A DNA stretch of 31,564 nucleotides from Chrysochromulina parva. Taxonomy: Eukaryota > Haptophyta > Prymnesiales > Chrysochromulinaceae. The position numbers were made by a program, and so were the translations under genes. This document shows positions 7,637 to 16,448 of the stretch, one piece after another. The notes beneath the pieces are model-generated. The model saw only the letters and a list, made by a program, of their open reading frames with translations. It ran no database searches and was not told the DNA's origin. Where the stretch lies: NCBI GenBank assembly GCA_002887195.1, contig PJAB01000263.1:1-31564 (forward strand), read 5' to 3'. The stretch's first letter is position 1. The number at the start of each line of letters is the position of its first letter.

Positions 7637-10434
7637 ATGGGTGACTCGATGGCGGGGAACGCCGCGCTTCGGTCGAAATTGGCACCGCTCGAGCCGCTTC
7701 TAACGCCGCTCGAGACCGAAACCGAGACCACCGTCGACGAGGTTCGAGCCATCAGCAGCCGAAACTCGGAGGCCTCGCTCGCGTCTTCTTCACAACAGGA
7801 TCCGGCACACGCTGAAGCATCCGCTCTTCTGGAGCCCCTTCCGATTGAAAACACTGCGATGACGGCGAGCGCTTCGGGCGTCAAACGGCCGTCCCCGCAA
7901 AATAGCACGGACGTCTTCAAGGTGCCCACGAGCCCGAGCAAGCGGCAGGCAAGTGCCCTGAACCTGCGCCCACCTCTGCTTGTTGTCGACACGAGCATCA
8001 TCGAGGAGGCCAACTCGCCGCCGTTGCCGCGCACGCCCGCGAACGTGCGCATGAATAACCCAACCGAGCTGCATAATGCCGTGTGCATGGGCCAGGTCGC
8101 TCAGGCGCGCGCGCTGCTCGAGGAGGGACACGCCATCGACCCGATCGAAGAGCATGGCTTCACTCCGCTGCACAAGGCGTCGGCGCTTGACAAGGAGGAC
8201 AAGCGGCTGGCGCTCGTCGAGCTGCTGCTCGAGCACGGCGCGGACGTGCTGCGCGGCGACAAGGAGGGCTACACGCCGCTGCACTGGGCCGCCGCGCTCG
8301 GCCATTCGAATGTACTCGTGCCGATGCTCCGGATGGGGGCGGCGGTGACGCAGCGCTCGTTCGAGGGTGAGACAGCGCTGCATCGGGCGGCGCGATTCGG
8401 GCGTCTCGAGTGTGCGAAGCTGCTCGTGGGCGAGCATGGCGATCCCAAGGCCGTCCTTGAGCGCAATAGGGACTTCCTCACGCCGCTCGACGTGGCGGGC
8501 ATGCCGCTGAAGCGAGTCAACCGGCAGCACCGCATGCAGCTCCGGCGGGCGCTGCTCGAAGCGGTACCGAGCGCGCGGACGCTCGTGCTGCACCACCCCG
8601 ACTGCATGCTGCACGAGACGGGCGACCTGCACCAGGAGCATCCGCTGCGCCTCGAAGCCATCCTCACTTACGTGCATGCCTCGCAGCCCCACCCACCAGT
8701 GCCGCCCACCGCCGCCGCCGCTGCCGTCAGCGCCGCCGCCGCCGCGGCCGTCAGCGCTGGCGCCTCCGCGAGCAGCTTTGGGCGACTAGGGCGCGAGGAG
8801 GCGGCGGCGGCGGCGGCGGTCAGGGAGGCGGCCGCCGCGGCGATAGGAATCGGCGCCGTCCCGGGCAGCTCGCCAGGCGCCCTCCCGAGCACGCTGGCCG
8901 AGGGCGGTGTGTCGCGCCGGCCGAGTGCTCGGGACGGCGCTCGAGACGGTGCTCGGCACTCGCCGTCCCAGGCAGCCACGGCAACGGCGAGCGACGCGGC
9001 AGCGGGCGCAGGCGGCGCAGGCGGCGGGCACGGCGGGGGCGGCGCGGGCGCGGGCGGCAGCCACCACACGACGCGCGCCGGCACACCCGTTACATGGGAG
9101 CTGCCGCCTTTTGAGGTGACGGAGCTGTGCAATTTCGAGCCCGCGACCCACGAGGCTTTGCAGCGCGTGCACGAGCCCGCGTACATTCAGATGGTGCAGT
9201 CCGCGGCGCTGCTCATGCAAAAGAATGCGGCCAACGGCCATCCGCCGCCCTCGCCCATGCCCCTCACACCCATGGTGCAGCTCGCACGCGGAGCCAAATT
9301 CGAGGCCCTCAAGGACCCGCGCACGTGCGACACGCGCCTCTCGGCTGGCTCGTATGCAGCGGCGCGGCGCGCGGCGGGCGCCGTGTGCCGCGCCATCGAC
9401 GAGGTGATGCGCGGAAACTGCCGCAACGCGCTGTGCGTCGTGCGCCCGCCCGGGCACCACGCAGGCGTCCAAGGGCTCATCCCAGGCTCCACCTCGTGTG
9501 GCTTCTGCGTCTTCAACTCGGTCATGGTGGGGGCGGCCCACGCGCTCCAGGGCCCGCTGCGCGTACCGCGCGTCGCGATCGTCGATTTCGACGTGCACCA
9601 CGGCGACGGCTCCGAAGAGATCGTGCGCGCGCTGCACCGGGCACACTCACTGCCGCCCAACGCCCTCTTCTTCTGCTCCATTCATCTCTACGACCCAGGC
9701 GACGCCTCGTTTGGCGCCTTCTACCCGGGCTCCGGCGCGGCCGACGACCTCAGCGCCAACGTGCTCAATGTGCCCGTCGCACCGCTGTGGCGCAAGAGCG
9801 CCATCGGCAAGGGGGGCGGCGGGCGGCCCTCGGTTATCCTCGGCGGCTCTGCGCCAGGGGCGTCGCCCAAGTGCGCCTGTTGGGGCTGTGGGCGCGCCGA
9901 GTGGCGCTCGGCCTTTTCGCAGGTGAGCTGAGTGCCTCTGAGGACCGCTCTGATGATCTCTCTGATGACCTCGGATTGCCACTCATGCCTCGCTCTGACG
10001 ATCTCTCTGATGACCTCGGATTGCGACTCATGCCTCGCTCTGACGATCTCTCTGATGACCTCGGATTGCCTCGCGCTCGGCCGTCTCCGCAGCGCGTGCT
10101 TCCCGCCTTGCGCGCCTTCGGACCCGACCTATTGCTGCTCTCGTCCGGATTCGACGGCGGGCTTGGCGACATCGGGAACTCGAAGCTCGACGACAAGGAG
10201 AAGTACCACCAGGGACTCGACTTGAGCGCGGCGGATTTTGAATGGGCCACCGAGCAGCTCGTGAGCGTGGCCGCCATCTGTTGCCCAGGCAGGGTCGTCT
10301 CCGTCCTCGAGGGTGGGTACGGCAACTACGAGGCGACACGCGACACGGAAAGTGGTTACACGGTCTCGAGAGCCGGCCTGGCGGAGAATGTCGGTGCACA
10401 CCTCTCGGCGCTCGCCGGCGTCAATCCCCGGTAA
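7637..10434 (+). CDS. ankyrin-repeat zinc-dependent histone deacetylase (two coding exons)
   Basis: Exons 7637-9922 and 10093-10434 join in phase 0, giving 875 residues. Residues about 140-290 hold four ankyrin-like repeats (GFTPLHKAS, GYTPLHWAA, GETALHRAA, FLTPLDVAG). The deacetylase domain follows: RPPGHHAG near 605, DFDVHHGDG near 650, SSGFDG and LEGGYG in exon 2. These are the zinc ligands, the His pair and the active-site Tyr loop of the HDAC class II fold, so activity on acetyl-lysine is expected. About 130 Ala/Gly-rich residues interrupt the domain near its N-terminus (8690-9090), and a 35-residue Gly/Cys insertion lies before the exon end. ATG 7637 is chosen because the upstream frame overlaps a probable intron. 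The last exon-1 residues, RSAFSQ, join RVLPALRAFGPD, as HDACs require. Confidence 0.88.
9923..10092 (+). other. HDAC intron (170 bp, GT-AG) made largely of a 45-bp minisatellite
   Basis: Donor GTGAGC and acceptor TCTCCGCAG. Removal restores an uninterrupted HDAC domain; retention adds VS and a stop. The interior holds about 2.8 tandem 45-bp units (9946-9990, 9991-10035, 10036-10072). The exon-1 end GCGCTCGGCCTTTTCGCAG (9904-9922) is imperfectly repeated at the intron end as GCGCTCGGCCGTCTCCGCAG (10073-10092), so the acceptor lies in a near-copy of the donor-side exon. Confidence 0.88.
9946..10072 (+). repeat. 45-bp tandem repeat with CTCTGAT/CTCTGAC cores
   Basis: Each unit starts CGCTCTGAYGATCTCTCTGA and continues GACCTCGGATTGC. 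The unit is divisible by three and open in one frame (SDDLSDDLGL repeated), but that frame is neither exon's reading frame. The repeated CTGAT/CTGAC strings fit the yTnAy branch-point pattern. Confidence 0.85.
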
Positions 10435-11098
10435 TGGGGGGCTACCGTGACGAGAGGGAGGGCGGCGGTGGATTCTCGAGACGACCTTTCCAGAGCACAC
10501 ATGCCGAGCGTGCGCAATCATCCCCCATATTCATTGTCACTCGTGCGTACAGCCGTTGTGAAGCCCAGAGTGCACATACCACAGTTCTATCTGAGTCACC
10601 GAAGAGACTCGTCAGACGAGAGTGAAGGCCCCGTTTTCGCTTTCAAAATAGCATTCCAATATTTTTTGAGGTCCCACGGTCATCCATGTCGAAAAGGTCA
10701 AGTACACGGAGTCTACGCCCCGATGGGTTTTACGCAAGAATCAAGGGCCCCTTGCAAGAATTCACTTCAAGCACTTCTTCGTTCCTTCATAGACACGGGA
10801 TCTTCTGACACGTGCGATGTGCAACCCATTCACGCATTCTCACTTCTTCCTACGGTTGCCACAGCCTCTCCTATCGCCAGGAGCTGCATCGGCTTGGACA
10901 GCTTCCGCTCCTCTCGCAATCACCTCACCAGCAGCCTTGTTTGGTTGGTTGTTGCCTTCTTAGGGGGGTTCGAGTTCGATGCGAACCATGACTCGGGTTC
11001 GAACCCCTCCGCAATTCGCCACGCCTCCCATGTCTTGGCGTATCCATACACCGCAACTAGGCCATTTTCTATCAGAATGCCCGCAAATAATCAGACAT
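10435..11098. other. gene-free interval between convergent genes
   Basis: 3' flanks of the HDAC gene (+) and of the UBA-like gene (-). A 234-codon frame crosses the interval but runs into the antisense of the neighbouring gene and has no domain-like composition, so I do not call it. The one structure seen is an inverted repeat: GGGGTTCGA at 10965-10973 pairs with TCGAACCCC at 10999-11007, with a small inner hairpin GTTCG-ATG-CGAAC at 10974-10986. Confidence 0.5.
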
Positions 11099-12177
11099 TC
11101 AAGAGGATTCCTCCACGCCCACGCGTGGATCGGGCTCGTCATGCGCGGTGAGGACCTTGCGCACTTCCCACACCATCCGCTTTCTGACCTCATATGGCGA
11201 ACGATCGAAGTCCAGGGCTTTTTCTTTCCCCTCAGGTGGCACGTTGCTCATCAGCTGCGCCCACTCACTCTCCACTTGCTGGTCAGATGGATTCCACGCG
11301 TCATACTGAGATTGCTCCTCAAGGGTCATCAGAGGAGCTCCTCGGAGGTCCTCAGGGCTCACCGAACCCTCGTCCGCTTTCTCATTCGAGGAGGCAGCGG
11401 CTTGGAAGCCTGGGGGAATGGTGCTTTGCTCGTAGCCCGTGGCAAGATGCTCGAAGACGATCGTGCCCGCCGCGCTCACGCGCGCCGCCCACCCGTCGGG
11501 CAGGCCGTTGACTAACACTGGCATTGGCCGCGAGCGCTTGGAAACCCCAGAATCCGCGAGCGCTTGGACAACTTCGCCGCCAGCAGTTTGCTGCATAAGC
11601 AGCTCGACCGCTTCACTGGGATTCCAGTTACTAGCCTCAAGATAGAACGTCGCGATTTCTGGCTCCACATGCAGCACATCGACCAAAACAGCAACAAGAG
11701 TGTCGTGGTCGTCGTGCGTTGTTGCGCCCAGCCTGACGACGAGGCTATCTAGAGCAGAGTCGAGGTCTGAAGGGGTATCGTGCGCGCGCCCACGCTTAGC
11801 GGTAGGAGCAGAGTCGGAAGGTGCGCCGCCCATGTCCATGGTCGGGGCTCCGGGAGGAGTGCGACCGAACGCATTCTTCCGCTCGCGTTCCGCGGCCACG
11901 CTCGCTTTCCCAAAGGGGCCCCTCCCTCGGCTTTCCTCAACCGCGTCCCAGACAGTAAGTTTCGTCGCGGTTACCTGAACTGACCAGTAACCAGTAACCC
12001 CAAGCTTTTCGAGTATAGCGAAAATTATACATATCCGCCGCCCCGTTCACTAATTGGGGATCCCCGAGCAGGTTGTGCTTGATTTCACTGGGGAGCGACT
12101 CTAGTACGAAGTACGCTCATCTCTCTTGCACTACGTAGGTCGCTCACCTCACCTGCTCCGCGCGTGGAAGTCATCAT
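11099..12177 (-). CDS. UBA-like and WW-like domain protein (two exons proposed)
   Basis: The main exon ends at TGA 11099. Residues numbered on the spliced model: about 101-138 hold a UBA-like helix bundle with FYLEASNWNPSEAVELLM, resembling the UBA-like domain of ILRUN/C6orf106 and related ubiquitin-pathway proteins; about 168-199 (GLPDGWAARVSAAGTIVF...PPGF) resemble a WW domain with a weak second aromatic. The first ATG in the main exon is 11839 (246 aa). The frame stays open well upstream, and ATGATG at 12177-12172 followed by GT donors joins it in phase: 12177..12148 plus 11974..11099 gives 301 aa, and an alternative donor/acceptor pair (12153/11979) gives the same length. A role in ubiquitin or proline-rich ligand binding is inferred. 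Confidence 0.62.
11975..12147 (-). other. putative intron of the UBA-like gene (173 bp)
   Basis: The donor region GAGCAGGTGAGGTGAGC offers two GT sites 5 bp apart, and the acceptor region GGTCAGTTCAG offers two AG sites 5 bp apart. Matching pairs both keep phase. It is AT-richer than the exons and has no tandem repeat. Without it the gene would start at ATG 11839. Confidence 0.45.
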
Positions 12178-12296
12178 GTCGCTCTCAAATGAAAAGCGCT
12201 ATCTTTTTCGACGACTAGATCCATGCGTGTTCGGTGTTGCTGTTCTGGCGGACCTGACAGTGACTTCTGACTAACCTCAGTGTTTCAAGATCTATT

Positions 12297-15200
12297 CTAC
12301 CGCCCAACGTCTAGCTTCCAGGCTGTCCAGCGCCAAGCTTGAAGTGCCGCGTGAAGCCGCAGGCCACGCACGCCCGCGAGGGCACGGTGGATGCAGTCGT
12401 CGCGCTGCTCGGCCGCCAGCTGCTCCGCGACCGTGTGCCACGACTCCGCCTCGCCACGGAAGTGCGCGAGCTCCGCATGCTGTCGCTCGAGGGCAGCACG
12501 TGCCGCGCTGACCTGCTGGCTGGCCATGGCGCGCAGGGTGGCCTCGCGCGTCTCGGACCACACGTAGAGCTGGGTGAGGCGCCCGCCTATGCGCTCGGCC
12601 TCGGCATGCAAGGCCGTCAGCAGCAGCTGCGGCGCGTGCTGCCGCTCGAAGACTATGCGTGCCTGATGGAGGCAATCAGAGGCAATCAGAGGCAATCGGG
12701 GTCAATCAGGAGGCAATCAGAGGACTATGCGTGCCTGCTCGATGAGCGCCTCCGTCAGAGGCAATCAGAGGCAATCAGAGGCCATCAGAGGCCATCAGGA
12801 GGCCATCAGGAGGCAATTAACGACACTCGCCTGCTCGATGAGTGGCTTGACTACGCTCGGCGCGGCAAAGGCGGTTTTCAACGGCAGCTCGTGCTCCGCG
12901 TGCGCGTCCGGCGGGGCCGCCGCTTCCAAGGGGTAGCGCGGCCGCAGCGCCACGGCTGTCTCACTGTCCAGCACGGCGGCGACGGCGGCGGTGGCGGCCG
13001 CGCTCCGTGCGGCCAGCGCGGCGGCCTCAGGCGCAGCGGAAGCTGCGGCGGCGACGGCGGCGGTGGCGGCCGCTTCCCGTGCGGCCGCCAGCTGCAAGCG
13101 TAGCGCTTCGACCTGCGATCTCCACACCGCCTCGCGTCGGCGTAGCTCCTCGGCTTCGTCTGCGAGGCATCCAAGCTCGCGTGCCTGCCTCGCCACCGCC
13201 TCGGCCTGCCTCGCCGCCGCCTCAGCTTCGACGTTCGTCTGGTGGGCATGGCGCAGAGACAGCTCTGCCTCAAGCTCTGACCGACGCGCCGTCAGCTCCG
13301 AACGGAGCGCTTCCTGCCTTGCCGACCACTCGGACTCGGCCGCCGCGTGCCGCGCCATAAGGGCGCCCTCTCGCTCGGCAACAGCGGCCTCGCGAGCAAG
13401 CAGCGCCGCTTGCCGCTGCATCACTGCCGTCATCGCCGCCGCGGGGTCGGGGGAGGCGGCCGCAGCGGAGGCGACGGCACCGGAGGAGGAGGCATCGGAG
13501 GCGGCTCGGTTGGAGGTGCCACCGTTGAGAGCGCTGTAGTGAGCGCTGGCATCGGAGCAGGCACTGGCCGCCGCGCGTGCCACAGCGAGCGCCTCCGTCT
13601 GCTTCCATAGCTCTCCTTCGAGTGTGTGGAGCGCCTCGAGTTGCTGCTGCTGCTCGAGTAGCCGGCGCGACTGCACGGCCAGCAGCTGGCCCTGCGCTTC
13701 CCTCTGGGCGGCGTGCGCGTGCGCGCGCTGCGTGGCCTCGAGCAGCAGCTCGCTCTGCGTTGAGAGCTGCTTGCTCTGCGTGACCAGCTGCTCGCCCTGC
13801 TTCTCGAGCCGGTGCGTGAGCTCCGCGATCTGGCTCGATCTCGCCTCGATCTGGCCCACGAGCACCGAGTGCTGCTCCGCATGCGACGCGAGCTGCGCTT
13901 CGCACTCGCGCACGCGCACGCGCAGCGCGGCCGCGGCCTCGCGAGCCTCGGCCGCCTCGGCACGCTCCTTTTGGCTCTCCAGGGCGCGCTCGTCGTCCTG
14001 CTGCCTCTGCTGCTGCTGCCTCTGCTGCTCCTCCTGCTGCAGCTGCTGCTTGTGTTCGGCCTGCTCCCGCCGCCAAACCTCAACCGCCCTTTGCGCCTCG
14101 TGCCGCTCGCGCCGTAGCCTCTCGCCCGCCTCGGCCGCATCCGCAGCCTGCGCCGCCACCTGCGCGGCCCGCTGCTCGATCTCGTCCCGCCGCGCCTGAA
14201 GCGCGCGCTCGGTTTCGTCCCGCCGCGCCTCGAGAGTGCTCGCCTCCGCGCGCATGGCGAGCAGCTGCGCACGCACCGTCTCCTCCTGTGAATGGAGGCT
14301 CTGCAGATTTCGTTCGATGGACGCGTGCTGCGACGCGAGCGCCGTCGCGTGCGCCGCGCTTTGCGCCTCGAGCGCCGCCTCACGCCGCCCGGCCGCCGCC
14401 TCACGCGCCTCGAGAGCGGCCTCACGCGCACTCGCTTCGCTCTCTCGGCAGTTGAGGTCGTGCTCTCGCCGCGCACACTCGGCCGCCCGCGACGCCGCCG
14501 CAGACTCGGCTATACGCGCCGCTGCCATGGCGGCCGCCGCCTCGGCCGCCGCCGCCTCGGCCACTGCGGCGCGCTCGGCCGCGCTCGTCTCTCGAGCCGC
14601 GGCATCCGCCTCGCGCGCCTCGACAGCCGCTAGCCGAGCGCTGCCGTGAGCGCTCACGACAGCGCCTTCCCTCGTCGAGAGCGACGCTGACGCGACCGCG
14701 CCGTTTCGGGCGTCTCGGGCCGTTGGCCACCCGGCCGTCGTCGGCAGCGGCTGCGGCGGCGCTGGCAGTGGTGGAGGCTGTGGCACAGGCGGGGGCACCA
14801 GCGCAGCAGCGGGCCGCGAGGCAGGGGTTGCGACGGATGCGGCTGCGGCCGCGACGGTGGCGGCAGTGGCAGCGACGGTCGCGCTAACCTCGTGTAGCGC
14901 CATCGTGAGCTCCTCTGCCAGCGCCACCCCCGCCCACATCTCGCCCTCCCTCGGCGCACCCGCGACCGCCGTCGGCGCGGGTGGCTGTGCGCGGCACCCT
15001 AGTAAGGTCTCTTGGGAGAGCCTTGCCCACGCGTCGAGCGGCATGTTGAGGTACTCGGGTGGCGCTGCGGCGGGCGCTGCGGCAGGCGCTGCGGGTGGCG
15101 CTGCGGCGGGCACTGCTGCGATGCCGTGCCCCTGGGCGGCCGTTGCAAGCGGAGCCGCGGCGGCCGATGGCGGCGGGGACTCGGCGACCTCGGGCGCCAG

Positions 15201-16298
15201 TGGCGGCAGTGGATGCGACGGCGGCAAGGGCGGCTGCAGCGGCGCGCTCGCGTCCGTAGCCGGCGGCATGGGCTCGCCGGCGAGGCTACGCCCGCTCGTA
15301 CCAGCGAGCCGGCTGGCCAGCTTGAGCGTGGTCAATGCATGCGCGGCGTGCTCCGCGTCCTGCGAAACGCTCGCGACCACCACCACCAGCGGCGGCGGCG
15401 GCGGCGGCGGCGGCGGTTTCGCCAGCGCAGGGCCGCGGGCGCCCTTGCCGACGGCCGGGGCCGGTTCGACAGCCGGCCGGAGCACGTCACGCAGCAGCAG
15501 CAACAGCTTGCTGTTCCGGAGGGAGGGGGCGAGGGACTGCCGAGCGAGCGAGAGGGCCGAGACGGCGCCCACCAGGTGACCAAAGGCGACGGCGCCGCCA
15601 CCGCTCGAGATCGTTTCGGTGGGCGGAAGGAGCACCAGGTGCAGCCGCGCGAGTAGTGCGCCGGCGCCAGGGTGCTCGGCGCCCGCGGCGGACGACCCGG
15701 ACCGTGGCAGCTCCGCGGGGCGCATCATGAGCCGTAGCACGACACACGAATGCGGCGGGCGGCTGCTGGCGGCGGCCAGCAGCAGCCGCGCGCCACGCTC
15801 CCGCGACGTGAGGCGCACCTCGAGCGGCGCGGCGCCGTCGGCGGCACGCGGGTCACGGCCCGCATTCACCGGAGAGAGCAGGTCGATCACGGTCTCGCGC
15901 GACGGCGAGGTGCAAGAATCGACCGCCAGCGCCGACACGACCAACTCCAGGCGCGCGGAGCGGGACGGCCTCCCGAGAATGTAGCCGACCGCGCTGCTGA
16001 CTAGCTCCGAGGTAGCAGCGCCGTCGTCGTCGAAGCAGAAGATGGCCGCATCATTATGGGCGCCAGTCTGCCGCCGAGCGAGCAGCGCCTCCACCAGCGG
16101 AGCCACGGCCGCGGTGCTCAGGTCAGCGGCCATTGTGAGGACTCGATTGCAAGTAAACGGCGCCGCTCGGGTCTCGCGCCCAGTGACGATGCGCACCTCC
16201 TTGTCCGTGATCACACACTTGGATGTCGCGGACGTGGAAGGAGGTGCGGCCAAGACCAGGAAGGCCGGCATGTCGCTACCCGTCGGAGAATTGTACAT
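12297..16298 (-). CDS. kinesin-like protein with a degenerate motor and long coiled coil (two exons)
   Basis: Exons 16298..12831 and 12662..12297 join in phase 0, giving 1277 residues. Residues 1-333 follow the kinesin motor order. ASSRPPHSCVVLRL (177-190) fits switch I SSRSH plus its strand, LHLVLLPPTE (219-228) fits the switch II DLAGSE region, LRNSKLLLLLRDVL (260-273) fits the RDSKLTRLLQDSL helix, and ALTTLKLASR (321-330) fits the motor's last helix. The P-loop GQTGSGKT is replaced around 88-98 by CFDDDGAATSE, and switch residues are lost, so ATPase activity is unlikely. A poly-Pro insertion lies at 295-303. Pro/Ala linkers follow, then a long Gln/Glu/Arg/Ala coiled coil from about 530 to the end. 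It is perhaps a non-motile adaptor or scaffold. It diverges from the ASCH gene. Confidence 0.75.
12663..12830 (-). other. minisatellite intron, probably GC-AG, possibly two adjacent 96- and 72-bp introns
   Basis: The first exon ends ATCGAGCAG at 12831 and the next begins GCACGCATAGTCTTC at 12662. The intron starts GCGAGT and ends CTCCATCAG. Its bulk is 10-11 bp units of TTGCCTCTGA or TTGCCTCCTGA. An in-frame copy of the joined site, CTCATCGAGCAGGCACGC, sits in the middle (12746-12729). The first array is flanked by the 14-bp direct repeat CTCATCGAGCAGGC (12842-12829, 12746-12733). The second is flanked by the 15-bp repeat CAGGCACGCATAGTC (12737-12723, 12665-12651). Splicing once or twice gives the same mRNA. 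Confidence 0.75.
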
Positions 16299-16429
16299 TG
16301 GCTGTGAATAGGGTGTTTCGATTCGGGTCTACGCAGTAGATGCTGCCTGGACGGGATCGAGGAGTGGGCAGATTAGGTTTTAGTTTTTCTGTGAGTTGTT
16401 CACTGTGAAACTTCCTCTTCGCGCCGGCA
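16299..16429. promoter_or_regulatory. 131-bp divergent promoter region
   Basis: This separates the start codons of the kinesin-like gene (-) and the ASCH gene (+), so both promoters must lie here or inside the genes. It is AT-richer than its flanks (for example TTAGGTTTTAGTTTTTCTGT near 16375). No unambiguous core element is visible. Confidence 0.45.
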
Positions 16430-16448
16430 ATGCACGCCGGCAATGCAC
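16423..16448 (+). repeat. 13-bp tandem duplication that doubles the start codon
   Basis: GCCGGCAATGCAC occurs twice in a row. The first copy holds ATG 16430, which opens the 1340-residue frame. The second holds ATG 16443 in another frame, with TGA at 16488-16490. Confidence 0.8.

Noticed and set aside
9127..10092. 435-codon frame covering the HDAC exon and intron
   Set aside because: Before 10093 it is an Arg-rich shadow of the HDAC exon in another frame. Only its part after 10093 is real, as HDAC exon 2.
10963..11009. tRNA-like T-arm (GGGTTCGAACCCC) and B-box-like strings
   Set aside because: The T-stem pairs for only about three bases, no acceptor stem or A-box is found upstream on either strand, and the sequence is better explained as a simple inverted repeat.
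10447..11151. 234-codon plus-strand frame after the HDAC gene
   Set aside because: No domain-like composition, it overlaps the antisense of the UBA-like gene, and it probably lies in 3' flanks.
12651..12842. CRISPR-like array
   Set aside because: Units are contiguous with no spacers, and they lie between two in-phase exons of a eukaryotic gene.
12339..15730. Many plus-strand frames opposite the kinesin-like gene
   Set aside because: They are Arg/Ala/Ser-rich shadows of a high-GC coding strand, with no motifs.
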